This document shows, one piece after another, positions 16,220 through 24,520 of a DNA stretch of 30,512 nucleotides. Position numbers and translations under genes: made by a program. The DNA is from Planctomycetaceae bacterium (lineage in GTDB: Bacteria > Planctomycetota > Planctomycetia > Pirellulales > Lacipirellulaceae). The stretch is from positions 14,591 through 45,102 of the forward strand of contig PATG01000090.1 of NCBI GenBank assembly GCA_002713555.1. Direction: 5' to 3'. How positions within the stretch are numbered: position 1 is the stretch's first letter; each line of letters begins with the position of its first letter. The notes under the pieces were generated by a model. It did not search any database. It worked only from the letters and a program-made list of their open reading frames with translations, and was not told where the DNA came from.

Positions 16220-17026
16220 TTAAGAAAGAGGTAGGACTAATCCGTCATAGGCTATTTCCACTCCCCGCGGCAGATCTCTACTAATGGCCTCCTGTTCCAG
16301 GTCATGAGAAATATGCGTCAGGTAAGTCTTTTTGGGAGAGAGTTCATTCGCTACTGCCAAAGCTTCTGTAAGGCTAAAGTGAGTCGCGTGGGGTTCGCGT
16401 CGCAAGCAATCTAAAATCAGTACATCTAAATCGTGTAGTTTTTTCATGCTTTCGGGAGGAATTGCATTCGTATCGGTACAGTAAGCCACATTGCCAAATC
16501 GGAAGCCAAGTACTTGAAAATGCGGACCGTGGTGAAGCCTCACAGGTTGGATTTCACACCCCAAAATATCGAGGGGCAGCAGGCCAATTGAATGGATTTG
16601 CAATTGTGGCAAGGCACCTCGATGGAGTCCCTCTGGTGCCTGGAAAGCATAATCGTAAGACTTTCGTATGCGGGCTTCGACAGTAGGTTCGCAATAAAGA
16701 GGGACTGGCCCTCCCAGGTAGAATTGCATTAATCGTAAGTCGTCGAGTCCAAAAATATGGTCTGCATGTTCGTGCGTGTAGAGTACAGAATGGATAATAC
16801 CAATCTGCTCTCGCAGCAACTGTTCTCGTAGATCAGGAGGAGTATCGACTAGTAAATTTCCCTCAGGTAGACCCAGCACCAGGCCGCAGCGTGTACGCCG
16901 ATTTTTGGGATTCTTGCTCGTGCAAACGGCACATCCACAGCCTATTGCGGGCACGCCGACTGAGGTGCCCGTACCCAGGAAAATCAAATTGCCCGCAATA
17001 TTGCGGCTGACGAGTTGACGAGACAA
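16220..17026 (-). CDS. PhnP-like metallo-beta-lactamase-fold phosphodiesterase, 268 aa
   Basis: The protein is a metallo-beta-lactamase-fold hydrolase. GTGTSVGVPAIGCGCAVC (18-35) carries the three Cys (30, 32, 35) that hold the structural zinc in PhnP. THEHADH (84-90) and Asp95 are the dinuclear metal site, followed by LHHGPHFQVLGFRFG and TDTNAIPP. PhnP itself opens phosphoribosyl cyclic phosphate in phosphonate breakdown, but no phn genes are nearby, so the substrate is uncertain and I give no symbol. The start is TTG at 17026, 15 bases after the trpD stop; no ATG is available. The spacing suggests co-transcription with trpD. It ends next to the repeat-rich region. Confidence 0.88.
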   Translation of the reverse strand: MSRQLVSRNIAGNLIFLGTGTSVGVPAIGCGCAVCTSKNPKNRRTRCGLVLGLPEGNLLVDTPPDLREQLLREQIGIIHSVLYTHEHADHIFGLDDLRLMQFYLGGPVPLYCEPTVEARIRKSYDYAFQAPEGLHRGALPQLQIHSIGLLPLDILGCEIQPVRLHHGPHFQVLGFRFGNVAYCTDTNAIPPESMKKLHDLDVLILDCLRREPHATHFSLTEALAVANELSPKKTYLTHISHDLEQEAISRDLPRGVEIAYDGLVLPLS

Positions 17027-17041
17027 AGGGAACTTTCGTGT

Positions 17042-18070
17042 TTATGCGACTTCTTGGTGAGACAAGACTGCTAATTGGCGAAGTCGCTCAGACGCACGAC
17101 CACTATCAATGGCTTCAATAGCTTGCCCGGCAGCTTCTGTAGGTGACACACAATGTCTGGCGGCAATCAGGCCTGCTGCTGCATTGAGGACGACAATGTC
17201 GCGTGCAGGTCCAGGTTGACCGGCCAGCACATTACGGATTATTTCGGCGCTTTGGTCAGGCGTGCTTATTTGAATCGTATGGAGAGGCGCTACCTCCAAT
17301 CCAAAGTCTGACGGCTGCCATTCAAAATGCGTTAATTCGCCATTTTCTATTTGAGTGACTTGGGTACTTCCGGCGAGAGTGACTTCTCCCAGGCCGTCTT
17401 GCCCGCTGACGACGAGTGCTCGTTCGATTCCGAGTTCGCAAAGTGCAGCTGCAACCAGTGGTCGTAGCTCCGGAAGACCAACACCAAGTAGCTGGTGGGT
17501 CGCATGTGCTGGATTTGCAAGCGGACCAAGTAAATTGAAGATCGTACGGATTCCCAGTTGTTTTCGGACTGCCGCCACATGTTTCATGGCAGGATGCATG
17601 AGTGGTGCAAAACAGAAGCAAATGCCCAATTGGTCGAGGCAATGTTCAACCTGAGCCACATTGGCTGAAATATTGACACCCAAGGCGGCCAGTACATCGG
17701 CGGAGCCGCTTTTGCTGGTGACACTTCGATTGCCGTGTTTTGCGAGAGGTACACCCACTGCAGCGATGACGAGTGCGGCAGATGTGCTGATGTTAAATGT
17801 TGTACTACCGCCGCCACCGGTGCCGCAGGTGTCAAGCAGCTGAGGATGTTGACTTTGAATGGGAGTCATATGCGCACGCATAGCCGCAGCTGCGCCGGCA
17901 ACCTCTACGGGTGTTTCGCCTTTGGCTGCCAATGCGGTAAGAAATAAGCCAATCTGTTCAGCTTCGCAGCTCCCCGACATGATTTGGTCGATGGCCAAGG
18001 TCATTTCGTCACGCGACAGATTTTCTCCTGCCGATATGCGGCCAAGTATACTTAAAAATGAGGGATTCAT
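17042..18070 (-). CDS. trpD: anthranilate phosphoribosyltransferase
   Basis: TrpD joins anthranilate to PRPP, the second step of tryptophan synthesis. The N-terminal helical domain (SRDEMTLAIDQIMSG) is followed by the PRPP loop DTCGTGGGGSTTFNISTS (80-97), KHGNRSVTSKSGSADVL (111-127), and the anthranilate-binding region LMHPAMKHVAAVRKQLGIRT, then NLLGPLANPA. The length of 342 aa is normal for the family. ATG at 18070 is the start. No other trp genes adjoin it; its partner is the PhnP-like gene. A palindrome (18096-18108) lies 26 bases upstream. Confidence 0.95.
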   Translation of the reverse strand: MNPSFLSILGRISAGENLSRDEMTLAIDQIMSGSCEAEQIGLFLTALAAKGETPVEVAGAAAAMRAHMTPIQSQHPQLLDTCGTGGGGSTTFNISTSAALVIAAVGVPLAKHGNRSVTSKSGSADVLAALGVNISANVAQVEHCLDQLGICFCFAPLMHPAMKHVAAVRKQLGIRTIFNLLGPLANPAHATHQLLGVGLPELRPLVAAALCELGIERALVVSGQDGLGEVTLAGSTQVTQIENGELTHFEWQPSDFGLEVAPLHTIQISTPDQSAEIIRNVLAGQPGPARDIVVLNAAAGLIAARHCVSPTEAAGQAIEAIDSGRASERLRQLAVLSHQEVA

Positions 18071-18401
18071 ACGTTCGGAGGATTCCTGAAAGTTAACGTT
18101 TGAAACGTGTTATTCTACCTGGATTGCTAGCCGAGATGTAGGGAACTCTTCCGCTGGAATGGAGAAGCCATGAGGTGGAAATCAGGAATTGTCGATTTGT
18201 ATCCAGAAATGCTAAGAATTGCCAGCTGAAGCTGGGGCATGACTGGGGTAGGCCAATTGGATATAGATTCTGCGGCTTCCCTGGCTGGAACGTACGAAAT
18301 ATACGGGCCTGGCCTTGCCTGCTGAATTCTCTTGTTCTGATTCGCCGAGCTTCCTAGGATATGACTGGTCTCCTCTCAGCTCTAAATCGGCAAGAAGCCC
18401 A
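18071..18401. other. spacer between trpD and the nucleoside hydrolase remnant, with a palindrome
   Basis: This 331-base stretch holds no convincing gene. The clear structure is ACGTTT-G-AAACGT (18096-18108), a perfect 6-bp inverted repeat with one central base, 26 bases upstream of the trpD ATG. Its size and position would suit an operator for a dimeric regulator, but there is no second copy to support that. The remainder is unremarkable and may include degraded 5' sequence of the nucleoside hydrolase. Confidence 0.5.
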
Positions 18402-18740
18402 ATGGCGAGGAAAGTGATCTTAGACGCCGACCGCGGCATTGCCGACACGATGGCGATGTGTCTGGCCTTTGGTAACCCACGTTTGGAAGTTGTAGCGGTG
18501 ACTGCCACGGGGGGCAGTGTCATGCCCGATCAGGCTTCCCGCAATGTCCAAGCCATTGTTGAGCGGCTTGACCCCGATCGCTGGCCACGGATCGGAGCCG
18601 CTGATCCCGACCAACCTTTGCGAAGCGACGGAAGACAACTTTTTGGCACCGATGGCTTATGTGGCGCCAATCTGCATGTGGCTGAATTGCACCACCAACT
18701 CCGTCCGTCAAAGTTATGGCCGATGCCATACGGCGTATAC
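18402..18740 (+). pseudogene. inosine/uridine-preferring nucleoside hydrolase, truncated and frameshifted
   Basis: From the ATG at 18402 the sequence MARKVILDADRGIADTMAMC followed by LEVVAVTATGGSVMPDQASRN matches the N-terminal third of the nucleoside hydrolase family, which splits ribonucleosides into base and ribose. The family's Ca-binding DxDPGxDD has become DADRGIAD, losing Pro and one Asp ligand. Homology continues to FGTDGLCGANLHVAELHHQ (to about 18692). It then resumes one frame away (TPSVKVMADAIRRIPNG, about 18694-18745), so there is an indel. Nothing beyond about 18745 matches, because the 3' end of the minus-strand htrA begins at 18741. About two thirds of a normal 310-aa protein is missing. 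This is a decayed gene. Confidence 0.78.
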
Positions 18741-19901
18741 CTAATGGTTTTCGATCTTTCCGACAAAGTCTTCTATTCGACCAATCTGAACGTATTCTGT
18801 CTTATGCTGTCGATCACGGAAGATGACCAGTTCGACTTTTCGGCCAATCTCAGTACGCTTCACAAGATTGATTAAATGTTGATCGTTTTCAATTTCCATG
18901 CTGTCGAATTTTAGAATAATGTCATTGACGAGTAAATTCGATTCGGCTGCTGGCGATTTGGCCGTAATGCCTTTGATGCGAGCACCCTGCAATTGATTGA
19001 GGCCGACAAAACGGGCTGAATCAGAATCGAAGCTGCCATCGAGTGTTATGCCAAGGAAACCTCGTTCGACGCGACCATTCTCAATGAGCTGGCGCATAAT
19101 ACGCACAGCAACGTTCACTGGGATCGAAAAACCAATACCCTCATTACCTCCTGAATTGCTTGCGATTGCCGTATTGAGGCCAATGATTTCGCCCCGCAAG
19201 TTAGCCAGTGGGCCGCCACTATTTCCAGGGTTGATAGCCGCATCCGTTTGCAAGAATTTTTGGTAGACGACTTCGCCATCGCCCAGGTCGAGATTCGAGC
19301 GCCCCTTGGCACTGATGATGCCGCGTGTCACACTCCGGCGCAGATTAAAGGGGCTACCAAATGCTAAGACAATATCGCCAATCTCTGCTTGATCGCTATT
19401 GCCGATCCGAGCAGGCATTAAATTATTTGCTTCGATTGCCATGACAGCAATGTCTGTATCACCATCGCTCCAGATGTGCGTAGGTTGGATTTGACGGCCA
19501 TCATTCAATTCCAGCCAAATGAGGTCTTCTTGTGAATGTTTAATAACATGCCGGTTTGTGAGGACGTAGTCTTTGCCTCGATAACGTACCAGGACTCCCG
19601 ATCCGGCTTCTTCAACATCGCGACGAAAACGATATTGTGGTAAGGGAGTGCTTTCAACATGAACTACAGATGGTGAAACCAGGTGGGCGACACGTTTGTA
19701 GATACTCAACTCACGGTCGAGTGATTCAACATCTTTTGCCAAGTCAGTAAAAAGCTGTTCGCGATCGGTATTCGTGCTGATGGCATTCGTATCTTGCTGA
19801 GCCTGGAGTAATCCGTCCGGAAGAAAACACAGAATAGTCGTTATGAATGCCAGCACGCACCTGACAGAAACAAAAAATGGAAAATGGCTGTAGGCTATCA
19901 A
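18741..19901 (-). CDS. HtrA/DegP-type serine protease with one PDZ domain, 386 aa
   Basis: This is a trypsin-like periplasmic protease of the HtrA family, which degrades misfolded envelope proteins. The start is TTG at 19901; an upstream in-frame TGA excludes a longer form. A hydrophobic signal (CVLAFITTILCFLPDGLLQA) is followed by a short coiled region and the protease domain with His118 (TNRHVI), Asp150 (DGDTDIAV) and Ser228 (NPGNSGGPL). FGSPFNLRRSVTRGIIS and GIGFSIPVNVAVRIM are typical. One PDZ domain (about 280-375) contains RGFLGITLDGS and LLVNDIILKFD. It ends NH2-side to a short tail FVGKIENH. The 3' end abuts the decayed nucleoside hydrolase, whose C-terminal part is gone, so a rearrangement occurred at this junction. 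Confidence 0.92.
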   Translation of the reverse strand: MIAYSHFPFFVSVRCVLAFITTILCFLPDGLLQAQQDTNAISTNTDREQLFTDLAKDVESLDRELSIYKRVAHLVSPSVVHVESTPLPQYRFRRDVEEAGSGVLVRYRGKDYVLTNRHVIKHSQEDLIWLELNDGRQIQPTHIWSDGDTDIAVMAIEANNLMPARIGNSDQAEIGDIVLAFGSPFNLRRSVTRGIISAKGRSNLDLGDGEVVYQKFLQTDAAINPGNSGGPLANLRGEIIGLNTAIASNSGGNEGIGFSIPVNVAVRIMRQLIENGRVERGFLGITLDGSFDSDSARFVGLNQLQGARIKGITAKSPAAESNLLVNDIILKFDSMEIENDQHLINLVKRTEIGRKVELVIFRDRQHKTEYVQIGRIEDFVGKIENH

Positions 19902-20030
19902 AGGTCATCCCCAAGCGAATAATTACTTATGGCACACTTTGCGAAACAAATGCATGCAAGCGTTAACATGCAATTGTACAGCAAAGCCTGCATATTTTAC
20001 CCACGATTGCTTTGTCAGCGATCCTCACAG

Positions 20031-20095
20031 GTCCGTTCAGGAAAGCCCCCCTGTTCAGGAGAAGGTCTGTTCAGGAAAGGATTTATTGAGGAAAG
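20031..20095. repeat. four degenerate copies of a 15-16-bp GTTCAGGAAAG repeat
   Basis: Upstream of htrA, GTTCAGGAAAG recurs at about 20034, 20053 (GTTCAGGAGAAGG), 20069 and, more degenerate, 20085 (ATTGAGGAAAGG). The copies are spaced 16-19 bases apart. They could be a slipped array or binding sites repeated on one face of the helix; the sequence does not decide. The rest of 19902-20196 shows no gene. Confidence 0.6.
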
Positions 20096-20196
20096 GACTT
20101 AGGCTGCCTAGCGATGAGCGGGCCAATCTAGGGGGCTATGTGGCGCCTGGAATTAGATTGGGCGACGCTTTCGAGTTGGAGGTCTCACATGTGGGT

Positions 20197-20613
20197 TTAG
20201 GAGGTTTCCAGATCACTAAAAGAAACATCTCCAATTCGACTCCAGTCCCCCGTAAGATTGACACCGCCCGTTTCTGCTGTGCGTTGACAATCAATACAAG
20301 TCGAAGCATAAGGCAGAGCATTCAAGCGAGCCAACGGAATCTTGCCCTGGCAGATTTCGCATAAGCCGTATGTTCCTTGACGAATTTGTTCCAAAGCCGT
20401 TTCAATTTGTGCCAATTCACGGCTTTCGACTTCTGCTAATTGGGAGCTGATTTCGTCTTGTGCTGCATCGAGAGCCGCATCGACTACATCGCCACCTGTC
20501 TGCTCTGGCAATGATTTGAGCATACTGAGATCACCTGCGAGAGCCTGCCTTAAAGCATCACGTCGTAAGACGAGCACATCATGCAATTTTTTAATGGAAT
20601 CTTTTCGAGCCAT
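20197..20613 (-). CDS. DksA/TraR-family zinc-finger protein, 138 aa
   Basis: Members bind RNA polymerase through its secondary channel and adjust transcription initiation, often together with ppGpp. An N-terminal coiled coil (about 5-78) is followed by a four-Cys zinc finger with Cys85 and Cys88 (YGLCEICQGKI) and Cys106 and Cys109 (STCIDCQ). At the predicted coiled-coil tip lies DVVDAA (42-47), which fits the DxxDxA that is essential in E. coli DksA. Length is near that of DksA (151). The last 25 residues (TGGVNLTGDWSRIGDV) are not part of the known fold. ATG at 20613. It is followed by htrA on the same strand after a 295-base spacer, so separate transcription is likely. Confidence 0.9.
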   Translation of the reverse strand: MARKDSIKKLHDVLVLRRDALRQALAGDLSMLKSLPEQTGGDVVDAALDAAQDEISSQLAEVESRELAQIETALEQIRQGTYGLCEICQGKIPLARLNALPYASTCIDCQRTAETGGVNLTGDWSRIGDVSFSDLETS

Positions 20614-21423
20614 GGTCTTTTCACTTTACTTCTTGGTCGCGACACCTGACTTCCTTGGGGAATCAACAATAGCTGTTTGGTGCCTGCAGGATCGCGTCCG
20701 TATCGTAAGTTGTTTCTCTGTTCGCTACAGGGCGTGAGGTGCTCCGGTCTCCTCCTCGCCATGTGCCCGTTCTAACAATCCACCCATTCTTATAAATCCA
20801 ATGGATACCTCTGGCAGAGATCAATTGGGGATGCAACGTAACTATAGTACGTATCAATCCATGAAAGGGTTGGGTGTTAAAAAACGTTAGTTTTTCCTGC
20901 TCTTGGATAATGGGTTAATTTCCTGTAAGTGTTTTTTATATAAGTACTTACGGCTGAAGTCAGGAGTTCATGTTATCCATGCCAAATCGTCATTTTCTGT
21001 GGACAGCTAACGTCATGCGGGAAATCTCGTATTCCCGCTCTCTCCAGGGAAGGCTCAGCCGAGGAAACGCCGTTGTCATTCAATCGGTCCCTGGGACCGG
21101 CTCAGATGAAACACTTTTCCTTAAAATCCTCAGATTTAGCATATTCAGCATCGACGGCGTAAAACGCTACCGCATTGGGGTCGTATCCGAGAACTCTGCG
21201 TAACGGACAAATCTGCCTGCGGTCACGGGTGCCGTGTGTGGCGCTAAATTATATTAGATTTGCTTTTAAGTGCGATGCGTGAAGGTGCTTGGGAACGTCA
21301 GGTGCCAACGGAGCTTGCCATGGAAGAGCAGCAACTTCCTATTGATGGCAAGGCAGACACAACGACCGACTAGTACGCAGTCCCAAGGCAGGATGCACGG
21401 TGCTAGTTGTTGAATCCCGTGTC
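20614..21423. other. 810-base gene-poor region with several hairpins
   Basis: This is the longest gap in the window. Hairpins seen are GTAAGT/ACTTAC (20925-20951), GCGGGAA/TTCCCGC with an eight-base loop (21017-21038), CGGTCCC-T-GGGACCG (21085-21099) and GCGT-AAA-ACGC (about 21167). A 77-codon frame (20970-21203) begins three bases after AGGAG and covers the same hairpins. A 33-codon frame (21275-21373, MREGAWERQVPTEL...) has no clear ribosome site. I recognise neither product. The dksA-like promoter should lie between 20614 and about 20760. No tRNA, tmRNA, RNase P or SRP RNA signature was found. Confidence 0.5.
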
Positions 21424-22437
21424 TTAAAACCCGCGCTCAATACACAGGTCCTCAAAGTCTTTGAGGTGGTATTCGATGCCCACGTAGTTGAGAATGCGGC
21501 ACAGAGCCCGGAGGGCAATGGCCATGCCGTCGGGGCCACTGAAGCCGCCAAATTGTCCGCCTCCCTTAAGATGTGGTTCCAGGTCAAGAATGACCCCGGG
21601 AATGCCACGCTTCTGGAGTCGACGTTCTAGTCGAGGAATTTCTTGTGCAAAGTCTTGAAGAATCTGTAAGTGTCCAGAGTCGCCAATATCGGCAGGGACG
21701 AAGTTCTTTAGTTTGTCTTCGTCCACGTGTTCTGATCGACTATGCAAATTTGGGTCACGGTAATCTTTGATATGCATCCAGCCAATGCTCGGTTTCATGG
21801 CCTGATACTGCTCAAGTGTTTCGTTCGTACTAAAACCCTGGCAAGCGATGTTGCCGCCATCAAAGATCGTGACCATTGCAGGATGGTTCACTTTGCGATG
21901 CAATTCGGCCAGCAGGGGGCCCGTTTGTCCTATGAGATTGGCTTCAATTTCCAAGCCAAAGGTAAGGTCACTACGATGGCACGTTTCGGCAATAGCGCCT
22001 AACTGGTCTACCGCTTGAGGGATGTGATCCCAGGGGTCCGTACCCCGGGGGTGATAAAACGAAAAGCCCCGGATCAGTTTCGTTTCGAAAGCATGGGCCA
22101 TTTCACAGGCTTTTTTTACCTCCGTTTGCAAATACTTCTTGAAGGGCACGTACCGATTCTTCGTACCATCTTTTTTGTCCAGAAGTTTTACCTTGCCGAT
22201 AGGCGATCCAATGGAAGCGACGTTCATACCGTATTCGTCTTCCAAATGTCGGAGCTTGGTAATCTCACGCTTGGTAAGATCCATAACATTTTTAATGCCA
22301 TTGCCGACATCTACAAATCGCAAGCTGTAGTACTGCAGTCCCAGGGCCGCAAAGGCGGCAAATTGTTCCACGGCCGTTTTGTGGTTGGCGGCTTCGTCTG
22401 CAAAGCCAGAAAGTATGACTTGAGGTGGTTTTGGCAT
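21424..22437 (-). CDS. sugar phosphate isomerase/epimerase family protein, 337 aa
   Basis: This is a TIM-barrel protein of the xylose-isomerase-like superfamily, whose members isomerise or epimerise sugars or act as AP endonucleases. It begins VILSGFADEAANHK and has the barrel strands YYSLRFVDVGNG, GMNVASIGSPIGK, KLIRGFSFYHPRG, LTFGLEIEANLIGQTG, MVTIFDGGNIACQGF, and IGWMHIKDY. Glu and Asp at these strand ends (LEIE, FDGGN, HIKD) are plausible metal ligands. The C-terminus GPDGMAIALRALCRILNYVG fits the superfamily. The substrate cannot be read from the sequence. ATG at 22437; the queF stop lies 21 bases upstream, so it is probably co-transcribed with queF. Confidence 0.82.
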   Translation of the reverse strand: MPKPPQVILSGFADEAANHKTAVEQFAAFAALGLQYYSLRFVDVGNGIKNVMDLTKREITKLRHLEDEYGMNVASIGSPIGKVKLLDKKDGTKNRYVPFKKYLQTEVKKACEMAHAFETKLIRGFSFYHPRGTDPWDHIPQAVDQLGAIAETCHRSDLTFGLEIEANLIGQTGPLLAELHRKVNHPAMVTIFDGGNIACQGFSTNETLEQYQAMKPSIGWMHIKDYRDPNLHSRSEHVDEDKLKNFVPADIGDSGHLQILQDFAQEIPRLERRLQKRGIPGVILDLEPHLKGGGQFGGFSGPDGMAIALRALCRILNYVGIEYHLKDFEDLCIERGF

Positions 22438-22458
22438 GGAGGGTTACTCGCAAATCCT

Positions 22459-22812
22459 CTAGCTGGCAACATGTTCTACAGTGACATTTTCAGTGATGCC
22501 ACCACGGGCGTTAAAGGCTGCGACAATTTTCATCCACTGTGGGTCTAGCGTACCAACCAGATCGTCCAGGATAATATTCGTGATATTTTCGTAAAAAATA
22601 CCCTCGTTGCGGTAGCTCTGCAGATAGATTTTCAAGCTTTTGAGCTCCACGCATTTCTCTTTTGGGGTATAGGTAATTGTGAGAGTTCCGAAGTCGGGTT
22701 GACCCGTTTTTGGGCAAACGGATGTGAACTCGGGGCATACGATTTCAATCTGGTAATTGCGCTGGGGGAACTGGTTTTCGAATGTTTCTAGCAGCTTATT
22801 GGAATCGTTCAT
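22459..22812 (-). CDS. queF: NADPH-dependent 7-cyano-7-deazaguanine reductase, short (type I) form
   Basis: QueF reduces the nitrile of preQ0 to the amine preQ1 in queuosine synthesis. The protein has 117 aa and a single tunnel-fold domain, so it belongs to the short YkvM-like type, not the long E. coli type. The catalytic Cys33 sits in [15 protein letters not shown], and Asp40, seven residues on, matches the Cys/Asp spacing of B. subtilis QueF. The NADPH-binding signature [18 protein letters not shown] is intact. ATG at 22812. It is divergent from queC across 244 bases, which places three queuosine genes together. Confidence 0.94.
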   Translation of the reverse strand: MNDSNKLLETFENQFPQRNYQIEIVCPEFTSVCPKTGQPDFGTLTITYTPKEKCVELKSLKIYLQSYRNEGIFYENITNIILDDLVGTLDPQWMKIVAAFNARGGITENVTVEHVAS

Positions 22813-22837
22813 CGGTGGGCTCTCAGTATAAACTCTT

Positions 22838-22957
22838 CTGGGGCGACTCCCCAGCGAACAATCACCAGTGGAGAATCAAACATGGAGACACCAGGTTCCG
22901 GGTTCTTAGCGGAGTCTCCTTACTTCGGACCTTCGATTGTGCCATGATGAGGTCATG
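22838..22957. other. three hairpins in the divergent queF-queC spacer
   Basis: Inverted repeats are CTGGGG/CCCCAG with a five-base loop (22838-22854), GGAGAC/GTCTCC around a 24-base loop (22884-22919), and CATGA/TCATG (22943-22957). The middle loop contains the small inner string CCAGGTTCCGGG. A preQ1 riboswitch would make sense here, but I do not see the preQ1-I or preQ1-II consensus, so I do not call one. Confidence 0.4.
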
Positions 22958-23056
22958 ACGGAAAGGGTGGGGCGTTTCGAAACTTACAAATTAGGCCGTG
23001 GATTGAGGGGAAAGGCAATTTTTGACTCCAGGTAACGCCAGGAGATACAATTTGCA

Positions 23057-23767
23057 ATGACGAATCAATTGAACAATAAAATGGCTGTCGTACTTCTTTC
23101 CGGTGGATTGGACTCAGCGACGGTTGCCGCGATTGCCAGGGAGCAAGGTTTTTTACTCCATGCGCTCAGTATTGACTATGGTCAGCGTCACCGTTTCGAG
23201 TTGGAGTCGGCTGCACGAGTGGCGGCTTCGTTCGGAGTGAATGAGCACAAGGTCTTGCCTATTGACCTGGCGTCTTTGGGGGGTAGTGCGCTGACCGCTG
23301 ATCTGGATGTGCCGCAAGGACGTACGGAGGACCAAATGTCCGAAGGCATACCTATTACGTATGTGCCGGCGCGTAATACGGTCATGTTGTCTTTGGCATT
23401 AGGTTACGCTGAGGTTTTGGGTGCCGGCGATATATTTCTGGGTGTGAATGCGGTTGACTACAGTGGTTACCCAGACTGCCGACAGGAATTTATTGATGCT
23501 TTTGAGTGTGTTGCCAATCTGGCTACCAGAGCAGGCGTTGAGGGAACCACTCATTTCCGGATCCATACACCGCTTATACGTTTAACCAAAGCTGAGATCA
23601 TCACCCGTGGTACAGAACTGGGTGTCGATTACTCGCTAACGCATACCTGCTATGCGCCGAGTGCAGAGGGTGTGTCATGTGGTACTTGTGATGCGTGTCA
23701 ATTGCGGCGGAAGGGTTTTGTAGAAGCGGGACTTGTTGATCCCATAGAATATTTATGTGAGAACTGA
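23057..23767 (+). CDS. queC: 7-cyano-7-deazaguanine synthase
   Basis: QueC converts 7-carboxy-7-deazaguanine to preQ0 using ammonia and ATP. The ATP-pyrophosphatase loop SGGLDS is at 15-20, followed by [45 protein letters not shown] and [12 protein letters not shown]. The zinc site is Cys198, Cys208, Cys211 and Cys214 ([17 protein letters not shown]). The length of 236 aa is normal. ATG at 23057 has GGAG 12 bases upstream; Met9 is a second possible start. The queE gene follows after 61 bases on the same strand. Confidence 0.95.
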   Translation: MTNQLNNKMAVVLLSGGLDSATVAAIAREQGFLLHALSIDYGQRHRFELESAARVAASFGVNEHKVLPIDLASLGGSALTADLDVPQGRTEDQMSEGIPITYVPARNTVMLSLALGYAEVLGAGDIFLGVNAVDYSGYPDCRQEFIDAFECVANLATRAGVEGTTHFRIHTPLIRLTKAEIITRGTELGVDYSLTHTCYAPSAEGVSCGTCDACQLRRKGFVEAGLVDPIEYLCEN

Positions 23768-23828
23768 GCGGTGGAGAGCGATGAGCCAGATGCAGGGCTT
23801 GAGAAGTCGGGTAGGATAGAATGCTGTT

Positions 23829-24515
23829 ATGAAGATTTCAGAGATTTACAAGTCGGTTCAGGGTGAAGGATTGCTAACGGGTACGCCAAGCGTGTTTGTT
23901 CGCGCAAGTGGCTGCAATTTGCGCTGCTGGTTTTGTGATACGCCTTACAGCTCCTGGCATCCTGAGGGCAAAGATATTTCAGTCGACGAGATTATTGCCC
24001 AGGTCGAAGAATGGGATTGCCCGCATGTGGTGCTTACAGGAGGTGAGCCCATGCTGTTTTCCGAATTACTGCCTTTGGCAGACCGACTACGCGCTCACGG
24101 TTGGCATATAACGGTCGAAACTGCGGGCACTCTCTATCTGCCCGTGTCGTGCGATTTGATGTCGATCAGTCCTAAGTTTTCCGGTAGTGGGCCGCCAGCT
24201 CTGCAGCAACCTCATTGGAGTCGTCGCCACGAAAGGGAACGTTACCAGCCAGAAGTGCTCCGTACCTTGATGGCACAATACAATTATCAACTTAAATTTG
24301 TAATCGACCGCGTTGACGATTTGCAGGAAGTGGATCAATTCCTGGCTGATTTTCCCACCGTCGATCCCCGGCGGGTCCTTTTAATGCCACAGGGCCGGCA
24401 TGAAGAAGAACTAGACGCTCGTTCGAGTTGGATCGAAGCCCATTGCGATGAACGGGGGTGGAGTTTTTGTCCTCGCAAACAAATCGAGTGGTTTGGGTCG
24501 GTGCGAGGTACTTAG
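23829..24515 (+). CDS. queE: 7-carboxy-7-deazaguanine synthase (radical SAM)
   Basis: QueE contracts 6-carboxytetrahydropterin to 7-carboxy-7-deazaguanine. It starts MKISEIYKSVQGEGLLTGTP, the usual QueE opening. The 4Fe-4S cluster Cys are 29, 33 and 36 (CNLRCWFC), and the SAM-binding GGEPML is at 71-76. YNYQLKFVIDRVDDLQEV and VLLMPQGRHEEEL match the family's C-terminal half, which ends in a CPRKQIEWFG-type tail. The length is 228 aa. Its substrate maker, QueD, is not in the window. The gene is convergent with the 113-aa gene, with only five bases between the stops. Confidence 0.94.
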   Translation: MKISEIYKSVQGEGLLTGTPSVFVRASGCNLRCWFCDTPYSSWHPEGKDISVDEIIAQVEEWDCPHVVLTGGEPMLFSELLPLADRLRAHGWHITVETAGTLYLPVSCDLMSISPKFSGSGPPALQQPHWSRRHERERYQPEVLRTLMAQYNYQLKFVIDRVDDLQEVDQFLADFPTVDPRRVLLMPQGRHEEELDARSSWIEAHCDERGWSFCPRKQIEWFGSVRGT

Positions 24516-24520
24516 GCTTG

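Noticed and set aside
20970..21203. 77-codon frame as a definite gene
   Set aside because: AGGAG is only three bases from the ATG, the product matches nothing I know, and the stretch is full of hairpins; kept as a finding only.
22884..22919. preQ1 riboswitch before queC
   Set aside because: A hairpin is present, but the compact preQ1-I stem-loop with its A-rich tail and the preQ1-II core are not recognisable.
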